From contig CM043967.1 of assembly GCA_014529385.2 (NCBI GenBank), positions 78,945,278 through 79,009,277 of the forward strand: DNA of 64,000 nucleotides, given 5' to 3'. A program made the translations under genes and the position numbers. The notes below the pieces were generated by a model. That model saw only the letters and a program-made list of their open reading frames with translations. It made no database searches and was not told the DNA's origin. Positions 32,721-44,810 of the stretch are shown piece after piece (within the stretch, counting starts at the first letter, position 1; every line of letters starts with the position of its first letter). This stretch comes from Adiantum capillus-veneris. Its lineage: Eukaryota > Streptophyta > Polypodiopsida > Polypodiales > Pteridaceae.

Positions 32721-34396
32721 ATTGGATGATAAGGCTGTCAAATGTTTTTTTGTTGGTTATAGTCCTAACAGCAAAGCTTACAGGTTGTATAATCCGCAAA
32801 CAAAGTGTATTTTGGTTTCATGGGATGTAGTGTTTGTGGAAGATTTTATTCATCCCTTGATGTCATGTACTAGAGACAGTAATGTAAGCTCACAAGACAT
32901 TTATGACACTTTGTTACCTCTTTTCAATGGTGGAAGTTCGAATGTAAATTCCAATGAGGTAAATGTAAGACCTATGGGGGTTTCCAAATATGTTACAGAT
33001 TAGCCTATTAATGATGCAGATGTACATGATGTAATTGATGAGGAGAGGGCTGAAAATGAGCACAAAATGGCTGGTGCATACATTGTGTGACAGTAAATTG
33101 GATGCACCTTTGTCTAGTCGTACTCATTCAGGCTCTAGCCATGCATCTTATGCATCAGATTGTTATGCTTTGGCTGTGTCTAGCTTACATGATGTTGAGG
33201 AACCTCTATTTTTTTGATGAAGCACATAATTCAAAAAATTGGATGGCTACCATGCAATTAGAGTATGATGCACTTATAGAAAATAACACATGGACTTTAT
33301 GTGATTTTCCTCCTGTCAAAAAGGCCATTGGTGCGAAGTGGGTTTACAAGTTGAAATGCAAGTCGGATGGTGAGATTGATCGCCATAAGGCTCGACTTGT
33401 TGCAAAGGGTTATGCACAACAAAAAGGCATAGATTATGAAGAGACTTTTGCTTCCACTTGTCGTATGACTACTGTGCGTTTTCTATGTGCATTGGCAACT
33501 CATTTTGGTTGGGATATACATCAATCAGACATTGTTAATCCTTTCTTGAATGGTCACATATTTGCATTAGGCAAAATTTGGACTCACAAAGGGGCCCTTT
33601 AAGGAGTTTGACTTTACTTGCCTCTACCAAAACGGGCGCATGGATAAATTTTTGCAAACAAACTCCAAAGTTGGCGGAGGTTTGATAGTTAGAATGTCCT
33701 CTTCAAGGTCTATCTTCTGATGATATATAGCACGCATGAGATTCCTCATATTTTAGAAGATTCTTTTTTTGATTCACATAGATTTCGACAGAGTTGTCAC
33801 TCATAGGTGAATCAAAAAAAGAATCTTCTCAAATATGAGAAATATCATGGCGTGCTATATATCAGTAGATAGATCTTGAAGAGGACATTCTAATTGTCAA
33901 ACCTCCGCCAACTTTGGAGTTTGTTTGCAAAAATTTATCCATGCGCCCGTTTTGGTAGAGAGAGGTAAAGTCAAACTCCTTAAAGGGCCCCTTTGTGAGT
34001 CCAAATTTTGCCTAATGAGGAAGTTTATGTAATCCAGCCTTGAGGTTTTGTCAAAAAAGGACAAGAGGACAAAGTGTGCAGATGTAAAAAGGCTTTGTAT
34101 GGGTTGAAGTAATCTCCTCGTGCTTGGTATGAGAAAGCTGACACTCATTTGGTCAAACGAGGTTTTCGTAACAGTCCAATAGAAAGCACATTGTATGTAA
34201 AGCGTGAGGGTGATGTACTTCTCATTGTGGTTCTTTATGTAGATGATTTGTTGATCACTAGACCAAAGGAGAGACATATTTCTAAATTTCAGGCTGATTT
34301 GATGCTTCTTTCAAGATGAAAAATTTGTGGGGATGTTACATCATTACTTGGGCGGAATACAATTTAAGCATTGTGATGGTGGTATTGCCTTGCGTT
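32721..34396 (+). pseudogene. copia pol fragment: tail of a third duplication unit
   Basis: It begins abruptly at ATTGGATGATAAGGCTG and matches 45,543-47,214 and 24,356-25,962 almost base for base, including the TAG after YVTD (33,001-33,003), the foldback (33,567-34,015) and the TAA before SPRAWYEK. It retains RLYNPQTK where the other copies read RL, stop, HPQTK. An extra T near 33,215 shifts the frame. It abuts unit B directly at TTAGAAA/GCACAATAG, which makes a head-to-tail tandem junction. Confidence 0.85.
33567..34015. mobile_element. foldback (MITE-like) in copia RT, third copy
   Basis: 449 bp with TTAGGCAAAATTTGG / CCAAATTTTGCCTAA ends, at the same codon as in the other two copies. 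It was therefore inserted before the block was duplicated. Confidence 0.85.
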
Positions 34397-34658
34397 AGAA
34401 AGCACAATAGTAGTCAAAATGATAGCTCCTTTGCAAAGATACATAGAAAGCAAAACCAAAAGTGTTCATTGCTTGATGAATCAAAAATTTGTTTATTTTG
34501 ATATCCCCAGATTGCTCACACTCTTACCACCTAGTTAGGAATCCTTCCAATCCCTCCTCCTCTTTCTCTTTCATCCTCAGTACCGACTTCATTAAAGCAT
34601 GAGACCTCCAAGACAAGAATATTCACCTCAAAGATATATGGTCACAGTGATATAACAT

Positions 34659-36458
34659 TGGCAAGGGAGAAATGATAAAACCACCAGCACACAATTTGAA
34701 TGCCTCTCTATAGCCCAGTGATTTCACAACACCCCTATCCCCTAGCAAAAACACACTCAGACTCCCGATTCGCAAAAAACTACTACCCAAGCCCATTCCC
34801 GACCAACCCTAACTGTATACACCTGGTTGCAAAGCACACCATAATGCCTTATGTCCATGACCCTGCAGAGCACTACAACTGAAAGTCGATCAACATATGC
34901 GGATGCTTTCAAGACCTCTAGCATACGCCTGCTCTACCACAACCTTTTGAAATCCATGACATGTGCACGAGCTCTACTGCAAACTAATATCGCCTTTCTA
35001 TACACCTCTCCTCTAGCATACGCCTACTCTACCACAACCTTTTGAAATCCATGACATGTGCACGAGCTCTATTGCAAACTCATATCGCCTGTCTATACAC
35101 CTCTCCCACACGAGAAAGATACATAACGGACACATGGGTGAGCAAGAAAAAGATTGAGAACATTTACTCAAACACACAAAAAGAATATAGAGAATATCAT
35201 GATATTGATGCAATTGGCTTTAACTTAGGGAGTGTATAATGATGCTTTCCACGGAAAAAAAAGCCCTCCTTTCCTTCCACCCATGCACTCTCACAGACTA
35301 CAGCAGCACCACCATTTCCCTTCTGCAATTGGAGACCCCTTCTAGTGAGTTGCACCTTTCAACCCTGCTTCTGCAACGCCCTCCTTGATCAGCTCTAGGC
35401 CACCCCTTTGTGATGCGAGCCTCTGATCATAGTTAATGGCCGTTTGTAGTGTTCCTCTGATGCCTTCACACCTATGTGGATTCCAATCATAGCCTCCTCA
35501 TGTCTACACGGCCAAGTCGCACCCCACATAGGTCTACGCCGGGCTCATCTCCGCCCTTCAACTTCTGCAACCTTCCGTGCATGGAGTACTCGTAGCCTTT
35601 CCACGCCCAGTCCTTCAAGGCCCACGGCCATCCTCATCTGGCTTCAGCTCCATATTGCTGATGTGGTGCTTCTCCATGCCACCCTTTGCCTACTCACGCC
35701 CTTGACAACATGCCATCCACCTCCCGATTGCCTCCTTTGATCATAAGCAACCAACAGCGCCCTCTTTGGCCACTAGCGATATTGCTAGTGGTCCCTCGTC
35801 CTCTCGCAACTAGCGTCCCCCCTTTTGCATGCAATGGAGGCCATTCTTTCTCGTGTCATGCAGTCCGCCACACCGAACACATGGTGGCTACTTTCCACTG
35901 CATTGACTAGCAGTCCCACCACCTTCTCTATTGGGCGCGGGGCGCCCTCAACCTGCTGCAGCTGGTTTATTTTTCTGTGCCCACCTTTAAATTTGTTTTA
36001 TTTTAAAACTCCTGACTTGGGCAATGTTCCCACTAGCAAGCAGTCCATTTGATCATGATGATGCCGAACGTCACCCGTCGGTGCGGAAATCCAAGCTTCC
36101 GTATGGAGAGCCTCCAAGATCTTGCTCCTCTTCATGAAAGTAGACCTTGGAATGGTGGCATTCTCAAGAGGAGACCTCGCCAAAAAAAATTGCGATCATC
36201 ATGCCCGCCATCCAATTTTCCTTGAACCCGATTTACACTTGACCGCCTACTTGGCGTACACACCGCTACTAAGCTTTCGGCTAGCAGAGCCCCAAAAACC
36301 ACGTCTTGACCTGTTTAATTGCCACATTTGGCATACACATCACTGTGATACATGCTCCAAAATGCATCTCAGTCCTGCCAAAGTCCGATACCATCAACCT
36401 GCTGATGCCATATTCCTGCTCTGCTGACACTTCCACAGGTTGACACGGTTTGGGTGCA
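34659..36458 (-). repeat. TR-GAG left (3') LTR, copy B
   Basis: Starts TGGCAAGGGAG and ends GGTTTGGGTGCA. It carries the same internal tandem duplication as the left LTR of copy A (34,930-35,060). Confidence 0.85.
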
Positions 36459-36631
36459 TCATCATTGCCCACCCCCTCATTGAGCATTTGTGCTCAACCA
36501 TAGCCTTATTTAGGTAAAAGAAGACTGCATATGATAGAATGATGTAAAATAGGTACATAAACTGCATAAGAAAAAGATAATATAGTGGCTATATAGATAG
36601 GATAGAGATAGAGAGAAAAGCATCTGCTGCA

Positions 36632-38513
36632 TCATCCGCCAAGATCAAATGGAAAGCTCAAAGCTTCCCCAAGCATGGTGTAGAGTCCACCTGGGTAAAA
36701 AGCAAAACATTGGCCGTGGCCATCAACCTGTAAAGCATGCACATTGAAGCCCCTCTTTGCACTTGTAGGCCAATCGACACACCACCCTTCCAGCTCTTCA
36801 TAGCTTGGAGCATTGTCACCCTGTATCCACAAGACTTCGTGCCAACCAAAAGATTACTTTCGATCACTTGAAGCACTAGTACCATATGTCTCTATCATGT
36901 CATCTGCTACAGAATCCTCCATAGTATAATCCACTTCAAAAAAGCCTCGCAACTGATACGAAGATACCTGTAAAGTAACCTCCAATAACACATATATCCA
37001 TAGCATCACATAAAGTAGCGAAACCCTACAATTTTCCTCCACTTGTTGCATAGCCAAGCAAACATGTTTGCCTTGCATACCTGCATCCAAACCCTCTATA
37101 ATAGGCTCTGAAACGAACTCCTCATACCCATGAGTATGACCTGCTCTAGCTTCAGCGTGTTCTTCAAATACCTCATCACCTGCAAGGTTGGTGGCACCTT
37201 CCTCTTTGCATAGAGTCTCTCTCTTATAGGTTGCACCTGTATCAGGTTCCATATAGTCATTTGTCGGAGCTATCTCTCCATAGCTACACACAAACTCCGA
37301 AACTTCAAAGTGCACCTCTACGTGCTCACCAAGGCAAGGTTGCCCCACCCCTGCATATATAAATCACTTTGGCATACCTTTGCTATTGTTTCTCGCTACT
37401 GCAAGTCATCCTCAAAAACTTGCTCTTCAATCAAGTCGGATGCACAATCAAACCATACCTCTTTTTCTAGCAAGGACTCCTCACCATAAGACACAAGAGA
37501 GGGTTTCTCAACTAGTAGGTTCACACAAAGCATCTCCACACTTGCACTATGATTCTCTTCAACCTTCAACGGACTTACATGCAACTCGTATAAACCTTCT
37601 ACCAATTCACCCACATGCAAGACATCATAAGTTTCATACCTAGTAGACATGGACTCCGTCTCCCGCATACTATCTGTGTCCAACGCATTGTTGGAGCTTT
37701 CAAACTCCTCTTCTGAACTTGCTGATTCTTGCACCACTGCTACCTTCCTCTTTACTTGTTTTGGAACCAACACTTCTTTTTTAAGATCTTCTATCACCTC
37801 GTCCTCTTGAGAAAGTAAACTGGGTGGTACTCTGAATATGCCTCTCTGTATCTTTTGAGAACTGGTTCGTACTTGATGTACCTCCTCGATGTGCTTTGAT
37901 CACATGCACATCAATAAAAGAAGGAGCTTTTACCTCTTGATGCTCATCAATCTGTTTGGACCTAAGTCCACTGGCTGTCATGATTATAGACCGTAGCAAT
38001 CATGCCTCCATCTTCTTCTTCATCTTTTGACTCTTTGCCATGGTGGCTTTGACAGCTTCATCAAAGGTCCTTGGATCTTCATAGTCCGCTCTCACAAATA
38101 TAGGGATGCAAGCAAGATAGAAACCTTTCCAGCTTGAAGTATCCCACATGGGTTGCTTGGGTAACAGATGCAAATTCCTTCCACTAAGCTTCAAATTTAT
38201 CAACAAAGGCATTGAAATTTGCACTTACATCCTGCTGCAAGCCTTTGATCTTTGCATCTGCTTCCAAAGCCGACACCACCTTTCAATACCTTTGTAAAAA
38301 TTGCTCGCAAAATCTGATCCAATTCTGCTTGTGCACATCTTCTAAACCATCGAACCAAGCTTTTGCTTTATCTCGCAGCACCAAAAGTAGAGTTTGGAGC
38401 TTTGCCTCATCACCTGGCATCCACAGTACTGTCAGCATAAATAGCTCAAAATCGGAAATCCAATCATCTGCATCTTCATCTCCTTTGAACACTGGACCAA
38501 ACTCCTGCTTCAT
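36632..38513 (-). pseudogene. TR-GAG gag and downstream acidic ORF, copy B
   Basis: Gag starts at 38,513 (MKQEFGPVFKGDEDADDWIS). A TGA at 38,283-38,285 replaces the CGA of copy A, a C-to-T change at a CpG. Downstream, 37,797-37,396 is open for 133 residues (ESASSEEEFESS, YETYDVLHVGELVEGLYEL), and 37,348-36,854 for 164 residues (ATNLAGDEVFEEHAEARAG, SYQLRGFFEVDYTMEDSVAD). After one TAA the same frame continues to 36,632 (WIQGDNAPSYEELEGW, GFNVHALQVDGHGQCF). The order is the same as in copy A but the frames are less broken, so this copy is the better template for judging what the extra domain is. Confidence 0.7.
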
Positions 38514-38575
38514 CTTGATTCACGAACACTTGGTCAAGAAGCAATCAGTGGATCCTCAATGGGGGCACCACAAGA

Positions 38576-40284
38576 TGGAAAGGGGAAAATGATAAAACCA
38601 CCAGCACACAATCTGAATGCCTATCTATAGCCAGTGATTTCACAACACCCCTATCCCCTAGCAAAAACACACTCAGGCTCCCGATCTGTAAAAAACTACT
38701 GCCCAAGCCCATTCCCGACCAACCCTAACTGTATACACCTGGTCGCAAAGCACACCACAATGGCTTATGTCCATGACCCTACAGCGTGCACTGCAACTCA
38801 AAGTCGATCAACATATGCGGATGCTTTCAAGACCTCTAGCATATGCCTGCTCTACCACAACCTTTTGAAATCCATGACATGGGCACGAGCTCTACTGCAA
38901 ACTCATATCCCCTGTCTGTACACACATAGGAGAAACACATATAACGGACACATGGGTTGACATGAGAGCAAACAAAAGATTGAGAACATTTACTCAAACA
39001 CAGAAAAAAAATATGGAGAATATCATGATGTTGATGCAATTGGCTTTAACTTAGGGAGTGTATACTGATGCTTTCCACGGAAAAAAAAAGCCCTCCTTTC
39101 CTTCCACCCATGCACTCTCACAGACTACAGCAGCGCCACCATTTCCCTTCTGCAATTGGAGACCCCTTCTAGTGAGTTGCACCTTTCAACCCTGCTTCTG
39201 CAACGCCCTCCTTGATCAGCTCTAGGCCACCCCTTTGTGATGCGAGCCTCTGATCATAGTTAATGGCTGTTTGCAGTGTTCCTCTGATGCCTTCACACCT
39301 ATGCGGCTTCCAATCATAACCTCCTCAAGTCTAAACTGCCAACTCGCACCCCACACAGGTCTACGCGCTCATCTCCGCCCTTCAACTTCTGCAACCTTCC
39401 GCGCATGGAGTACTCGTAGCCTTTCCACGCCCATTCCTTCAAGGCACATAGCCATCCTCATCTGGTTTCAGCTCCATATTGCTGATGTGGTGCTTTAATC
39501 CCATGCCACCCTTTGCCTACTCACGCCCTTGACAACATGCCATCCACCTCCCGATTGCCTCCTCTGATCATAAGCAACTAGCACCCCCCTCTTTGGACAC
39601 TAGCAATATTGCTAGTGGTACCCCGTCCTTTCGCAACTGGTGTCCCCCCTTTTGCATGCAATGGTGGCCATTCTTTCTCGTGTCATGCAGCCCGCCACAA
39701 TGAACACATGGCGGCTACTTTCCACTGCATTGACTAGCAGTCCGGCCACCTTCTCTATGTGGCACCCTCAACCTCCTGCAGCTGGTTTATTTTTCTGTGC
39801 CGAATTTTAAAACTCTTTTTTTAAATTTTAAAACTCCTGACTTGGGCAATGCTCCATTGAGCAAAAAAGACATTTGATTGAGATGATGCCGAATGTCACC
39901 TGTCGGTGCAGGAATCCAAGCTTCCGTATGGCGAGCCTCCAAGATCTTGCTCCTCTTCATGAAAATAGACCTTGCAATGGTGGAATTCTCAAGAGGAGAC
40001 CTTGCCAGAAACAATTGCGATCATCACGCCCGCCATCCAATTTTCCTTGAACCCGATTTACACTTGACCGCCTACTTGGCATACACGCTTGTACTAAGCT
40101 TTCGACTAGTAGAGCCCCAAAAACCACGTCTTGACCTGTTAAATGCCACATCTGGCATACACATCACTGTGAGACATGCTCCAAAATGCATCTGAGTCCT
40201 GCCAAAGTCCGATACCATCAACCTGCCTGATGCCATATTCCTACTCTGCTGACACTTCCACAAGTCGACAACGGTTTGGGTGCA
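38576..40284 (-). repeat. TR-GAG right (5') LTR, copy B
   Basis: 1709 bp, nearly identical to 17,242-18,950. In the minus orientation it is followed by the candidate primer site and the gag start 63 bp downstream. Confidence 0.85.
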
Positions 40285-41615
40285 CCAACGTTTCTCATGA
40301 CGTACTATGTCGTCACCCTCATCTTTGACATAGATCACGTCTTCTCGGCACACTTCTCCTGTATAGTTAATTTAAAAGAACTCTTATTTCTCCTTTATGC
40401 AAACTTATCAATTCCAAAGTGTTGCTAACCTAAACTATATGGATTTCGTATGACTCCTTCTTATATTTTTCTTGGTGTGGATTACATTAAAACTAGTTAA
40501 TATCATTAACCTTACTATGTATAGACTAGCAAAATGTAGGATAGCTTCATTACTTGTTGTCTCAACAAAAATCTAAAATAACCTATAATTTCCTTTCTTA
40601 GTTGGTTGAGAATACTAACTCCTTGATGTATCTATTTATGCACTCTTTAACGAGACTAATACACAAATGCCATACATAATACCCATACTAGTAATATTTT
40701 ATTACCTTCTCTATATTAAGATCTCCACATTATAAAGCACCTCTCATAGAATCTGCTTATAGTGTTGTAATCTGCTCCCACTTTCATGTACTGGTGTGAT
40801 ACTTTTCACCTTCTTGTTAGTTGTTCTCTTTATAGATTGACATAAGTGGACAAATTCAAGCAACTAGGAGACAAGAGGGAATACCATCATTGTAAACAAT
40901 TATTGAGAGAAGATATTTTCCAGGTATGTGCATTTCCTTGGACATTCCTATTCTCATCATTTTGTTACTGACATTGAACTGTGAAACCATCCTCTCTAGC
41001 ATTGTTTTTTATACTTGCATTGAATGAAATTTCTCCTGAGATGATCTATTATAAAGCTACGCAGGTACTCATATAATTTATGGCAATCTGAAGTAATTGA
41101 CAAGATTTTGTAAGTAGTTCACTACTCAAATTTGGTATAAAATATGTAGCTAAATTTTGTAAATTTTATGCCTTGTGTATTTCATTGGTCACTTACACAA
41201 AGCTTTGCCAATTTAGGTAGTTGTAAAGAATCATCCTGGTGTAGATTCACCAATTTAGGCAACACCAATTATACGTGCAAATTTGCCAATTTAGGAAACA
41301 CACCAACAAATTGCCAATTCACTATTTTTAACAATGCAAAAATCGATAAATAAATACGTGCAAGAGGAAAATGCTCAATCTTGCACAGGGGTAGATTTTA
41401 CCTAGTGCTTGTGTCTTTCTTCTCTCTTCACTCTAGGAGGTGCATCTTCATGCGCGCTCTTACTCTCCCTCACTCTTTGTCTCTCTCTTACCACGTATAT
41501 CTTGGATAGTGTGCACGTATGATTAGCTAGGTATGTAGATCTGTGGTTTTATGCTATCTATTATGTTGTTTTTAGTATCTTCTTGGAGGGTCTTCCATGC
41601 CTCCCATTTGTAGCA
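40285..41615 (+). mobile_element. LARD-family 3' remnant, copy B
   Basis: Same content as 18,951-20,271: an AT-rich stretch, CCAATTTAGG repeats (41,210-41,300), and the plus-sense LTR 3' part ending CCATTTGTAGCA at 41,615. Small indels relative to copy A occur near 40,773. Confidence 0.7.
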
Positions 41616-42073
41616 GCAACATCACCAAGATGTCCCTTTGAGATCCTAGATGAGACATCCATGTGTCGCATTACATATGGGAAAACCTCTTTCATTGTCA
41701 GAGCAAGAAGCAACCTATTGTGGCCACTTCGAGTTGTGAGGCTGAGTACAGGGCAGTCTTCATAGCTACCGTTGAGTGTGTATGGCTCAGACGCCTTATG
41801 GTTGATTTGGGCGTTGGACAGGACACTGCCAACACTATCTACACTGACAGTCAGAGTGCATTGGCAGTTGCGAGGAACCCAGTTTTTCATGCTCGCACAA
41901 AGCACATTGAGGTGCATTACCATTATGTCAGGGAGAGGCTCTCAACAGGAGAGATCAGCTTAGCTTATGTGCCAACACAGGACAACCTTGCAGATCTTTT
42001 CACAAAGGCATTGTCTCATGAGAAGCTTGAAGCTTTCCGCAAAGCTTTGGGCTTACTCCCCTTTGTGTTCTGA
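41616..42073 (+). pseudogene. copia X RNase H, copy B
   Basis: From 41,700 the frame reads SKKQPIVATSSCEAEYRAVF, then ECVWLRRLMVDLGVGQDTAN, YTDSQSALAVARNPVFHART, KHIEVHYHYVRERLSTGEIS and ends GLLPFVF. Glu (CEAEY) and Asp (YTDSQ) of RNase H are present; the first catalytic Asp lies in the part lost at the left junction. The polypurine CAGGGGGGA follows at 42,139. Confidence 0.88.
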
Positions 42074-42148
42074 TCATGTCTTCAAGGCATGGAACTTCCC
42101 TTTAGTCATGTGCCATATCTCATTCACCGCATCACTCCAGGGGGGATT

Positions 42149-42375
42149 TGTTACCATATACATGTGGTAGTGATGTGTGTGAACACACTAGGACCGCCGG
42201 GGCATTTTTTCCCCGTTTAGGAGGTTTTTCCCCCCGAGCATTGTATATACGCCCATCACTCTAGGGCTATCCATTTTTCCATTGCACACTAAGTAATACA
42301 CTCTCTATTGTGTGCCTTGAGCTTTCTTTGTCTTCTCCAAGATGTGTGCATTTCTCTGCAACCCTAATTCCAATA
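42149..42375 (+). repeat. copia X 3' LTR, copy B
   Basis: 227 bp, identical in length to all other LTRs of this family in the window, with ends TGTTACC and TTCCAATA. Confidence 0.85.
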
Positions 42376-43300
42376 ATTTCTTTCCATTTCTCTATTCGCT
42401 CATTGTTTCTGGTATGTTTGTTTGATGAAAAACCCAATTCAATATATTGAAGTACTCAGTTGACACCTGAAAGGATAATTTTAAACTTATTATAATGCAC
42501 ATTCAAAAGCATTCAACTGAAACATAACGATAAATTATCTTAAACATAACTTCAATGCACCTTGAATGTCACAAGAAGGAAAATGTTGTGCTCAGATTGC
42601 ACACTAAAGTTTTGAAGATCATCTGGTCCAATACTTGCATCCAGAGATGTATTCATAAATGTGATTGTGACTTGCTCAACCTTTGTATTCTTTAGCTCGC
42701 ACTCATCTATCTTTATGACAAACTTCAGGACGTCATTGCACTCTTCAGGGGTAACATCGAACAACTACACAATGTATGATTGCAGTGCGATCATATCATA
42801 AAAAATATTGTTATAATTGTCATAGACCATTTCCTCTCCTTTTGGTGATCTGTATGTCGATTCAATGTTGAAAGTACTTCCCAGCTTTTGAATCACCTCC
42901 TTGTTGACTTCCTGTCTTGTTTTTTGAATGGAGAAAGGGTTTGGAAGTAGCGTGTGCTTGATGTGGAACCTTTTGACTTGTCTTTGCACAGACTTGAGTA
43001 AGAGGAGTTAGGAATCAAAACCCTTTTCTAGTGGAATAGCACTGCAAATGATGCTACATACTTGAAAATGGCAGCATATCCCTTATTGGATATACCAGCT
43101 TCATCCAAAATTGATTGAACGTCCCATGCAGAGAGTTGGTTCTCCTATAAAAGGGTGTTGAGCTGTTTAGCAACAATCTTACCATAGTGCTTATCATCCA
43201 AGAGGCCATCTATGTTCTTGCAATTCAATATGAGCCCGTAATGGGTCGAGGAGGTGGTTGTGATGTGCTCCACTTCCTTGTAAGTGCAAAGCAAAGATCT
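42376..43300 (-). pseudogene. transposase-like gene piece, copy B
   Basis: Same as 20,694-21,618: the blocks WDVQSILDEAGISNKGY, YDNYNNIFYDMIALQ, DVLKFVIKIDECE and FSVQSEHNIF in minus sense. At its right edge CTTTGCACTTACAAG reads as a splice acceptor on the minus strand. Copia Y is inserted just upstream of it, and the matching donor side with an upstream exon lies beyond Y at 50,379-50,713. The gene was therefore one locus before Y inserted. Confidence 0.75.
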
Positions 43301-43881
43301 TGTTACCATATACATGCGGTAGTGATATGTGTGAACACACTAGGACCGCCGGAGCATTTTTTCCCTCTTTAGGAGGTTTTTTTCCTCGTGCATTGTATAT
43401 ACGTCCATCACTCTAGGGCTATCTATCTTCCCATTGCACACTAAGTAACACTCTCTCAGTTCTGTGCCTTGAGCTTCCTTCGTCTTCTCCAAGTTGTGTG
43501 AGTTTCTATGCAACCCTAATTCCAACAATTGGTATTAGAGCGGGTTGCATCCTCCTAGGCTTAGTCGCCAGCAGCTCCAACACACACATGCTCACTTTCT
43601 TCGCTTTTTATGAGATTTGGTGAGCATTCCCAGGTTGACAAAAACTTTGGGTGAGCTTAGTCTGCTCAGATTTTTGATTTGGGCTCATTTTGACCTCCGT
43701 TTCCACTATAGCCAGGTTTGCACTGGCAATTTTGTCATTTTGTGCAAAATTTTTGCCAGCGCCAATTACTGTATAGTAGGTCCTATACAATCTGCTACGG
43801 GTTGTGATATATAGCACGTGCTGGTCTCGCTCAGTTTCTCCTCATTTTGGGCAATTTTCACATCAAGTGCAAGAATTTTCC

Positions 43882-44810
43882 ATGGCTGATAACAACACAG
43901 ATGTATTCAAGATGTTTGCTCTTGAGGACAGATTGGATGGGGACAATTACTCTATGTGGGCTTACATGATGCAACATGTTCTTGTGTCAAAGGATGTTTG
44001 GAATATTGTGCAGGGCATTGATGTACGTCTTGGTTCTGAGGATGTAGACAATGTTGAGGATGTTGCAGGTCTTGCTGCTATTAGAGTTGTTTTGCCTACG
44101 GTAGAACAAGATCGTTGGGACGTAAAGGATGCGCAAGCTCATGCATTGATTCCGTTGTCTATGAAGAGCACCATTACTCCTCACATTAGTTCAGTGAAAT
44201 TTGCAAAATAGGCTTGGGATTTTCTAGCAGGTCTTTATGCAAGCCGCAATGAGGCTAAAATTTCTTTGCTGTGTACAGAGTTGGAATCGAAGATTATGCA
44301 TGAGAAAGATGATATGGGCACTTTCCTTCCTGGTGTCAAGGATATTAATGAGAAACTTATTTCTGCAGGTGAATTCATTTTAGATAGTTTTCTTGTGCAG
44401 ACTATTCTTGATGCCTTACCAGATTCTTACCAGACTTTTGCTAGTACTTGGAGACTTATGACCCAAGGAAATCCTGAAGTTGTCAAGTTTGATGCATTGT
44501 ACACATTGCTGTTGCAAGAGTCACTTTCCAAAAAAAATAGGACTAGGCAGCATGCAATTGAATAGGCTTGTATTGCTTCTCAAAGAAAGGGTGGCTACAT
44601 CAATGCAGCCACTTCTTATGGTTCTACTGTGAGTGGCAAAAGTTCTGTTTCTAATGTTTTTGATGGCAACAATTCGTCTGGAAATTCTGGTGATAAGGGC
44701 AAAAACAAGATGCGTTGCCATTATTGTAAAGCTAATGATCACTTGATCAAGCAGTGTCCTAAGTTGAAGGCCAAAGAGGCTAAGAAGAAAGAGGGTGGTT
44801 CCACTGCAAA
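43882..44810 (+). pseudogene. copia Y gag, copy B
   Basis: MADNNTDVFKMFALEDRLDG start; TAGs at 44,209-44,211 and 44,563-44,565 match those in copy A. Zinc knuckle CHYCKANDHLIKQC near 44,715. Confidence 0.82.

Larger units (their letters stand above)
34659..40284 (-). mobile_element. TR-GAG-type LTR retrotransposon, copy B
   Basis: The LTRs are 34,659-36,458 (1800 bp) and 38,576-40,284 (1709 bp). The internal region carries the same gag, primer-site candidate and purine tract as copy A. A 9-bp GGGCGCGGG insertion near 35,934 and a few substitutions distinguish it from copy A. Confidence 0.82.
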
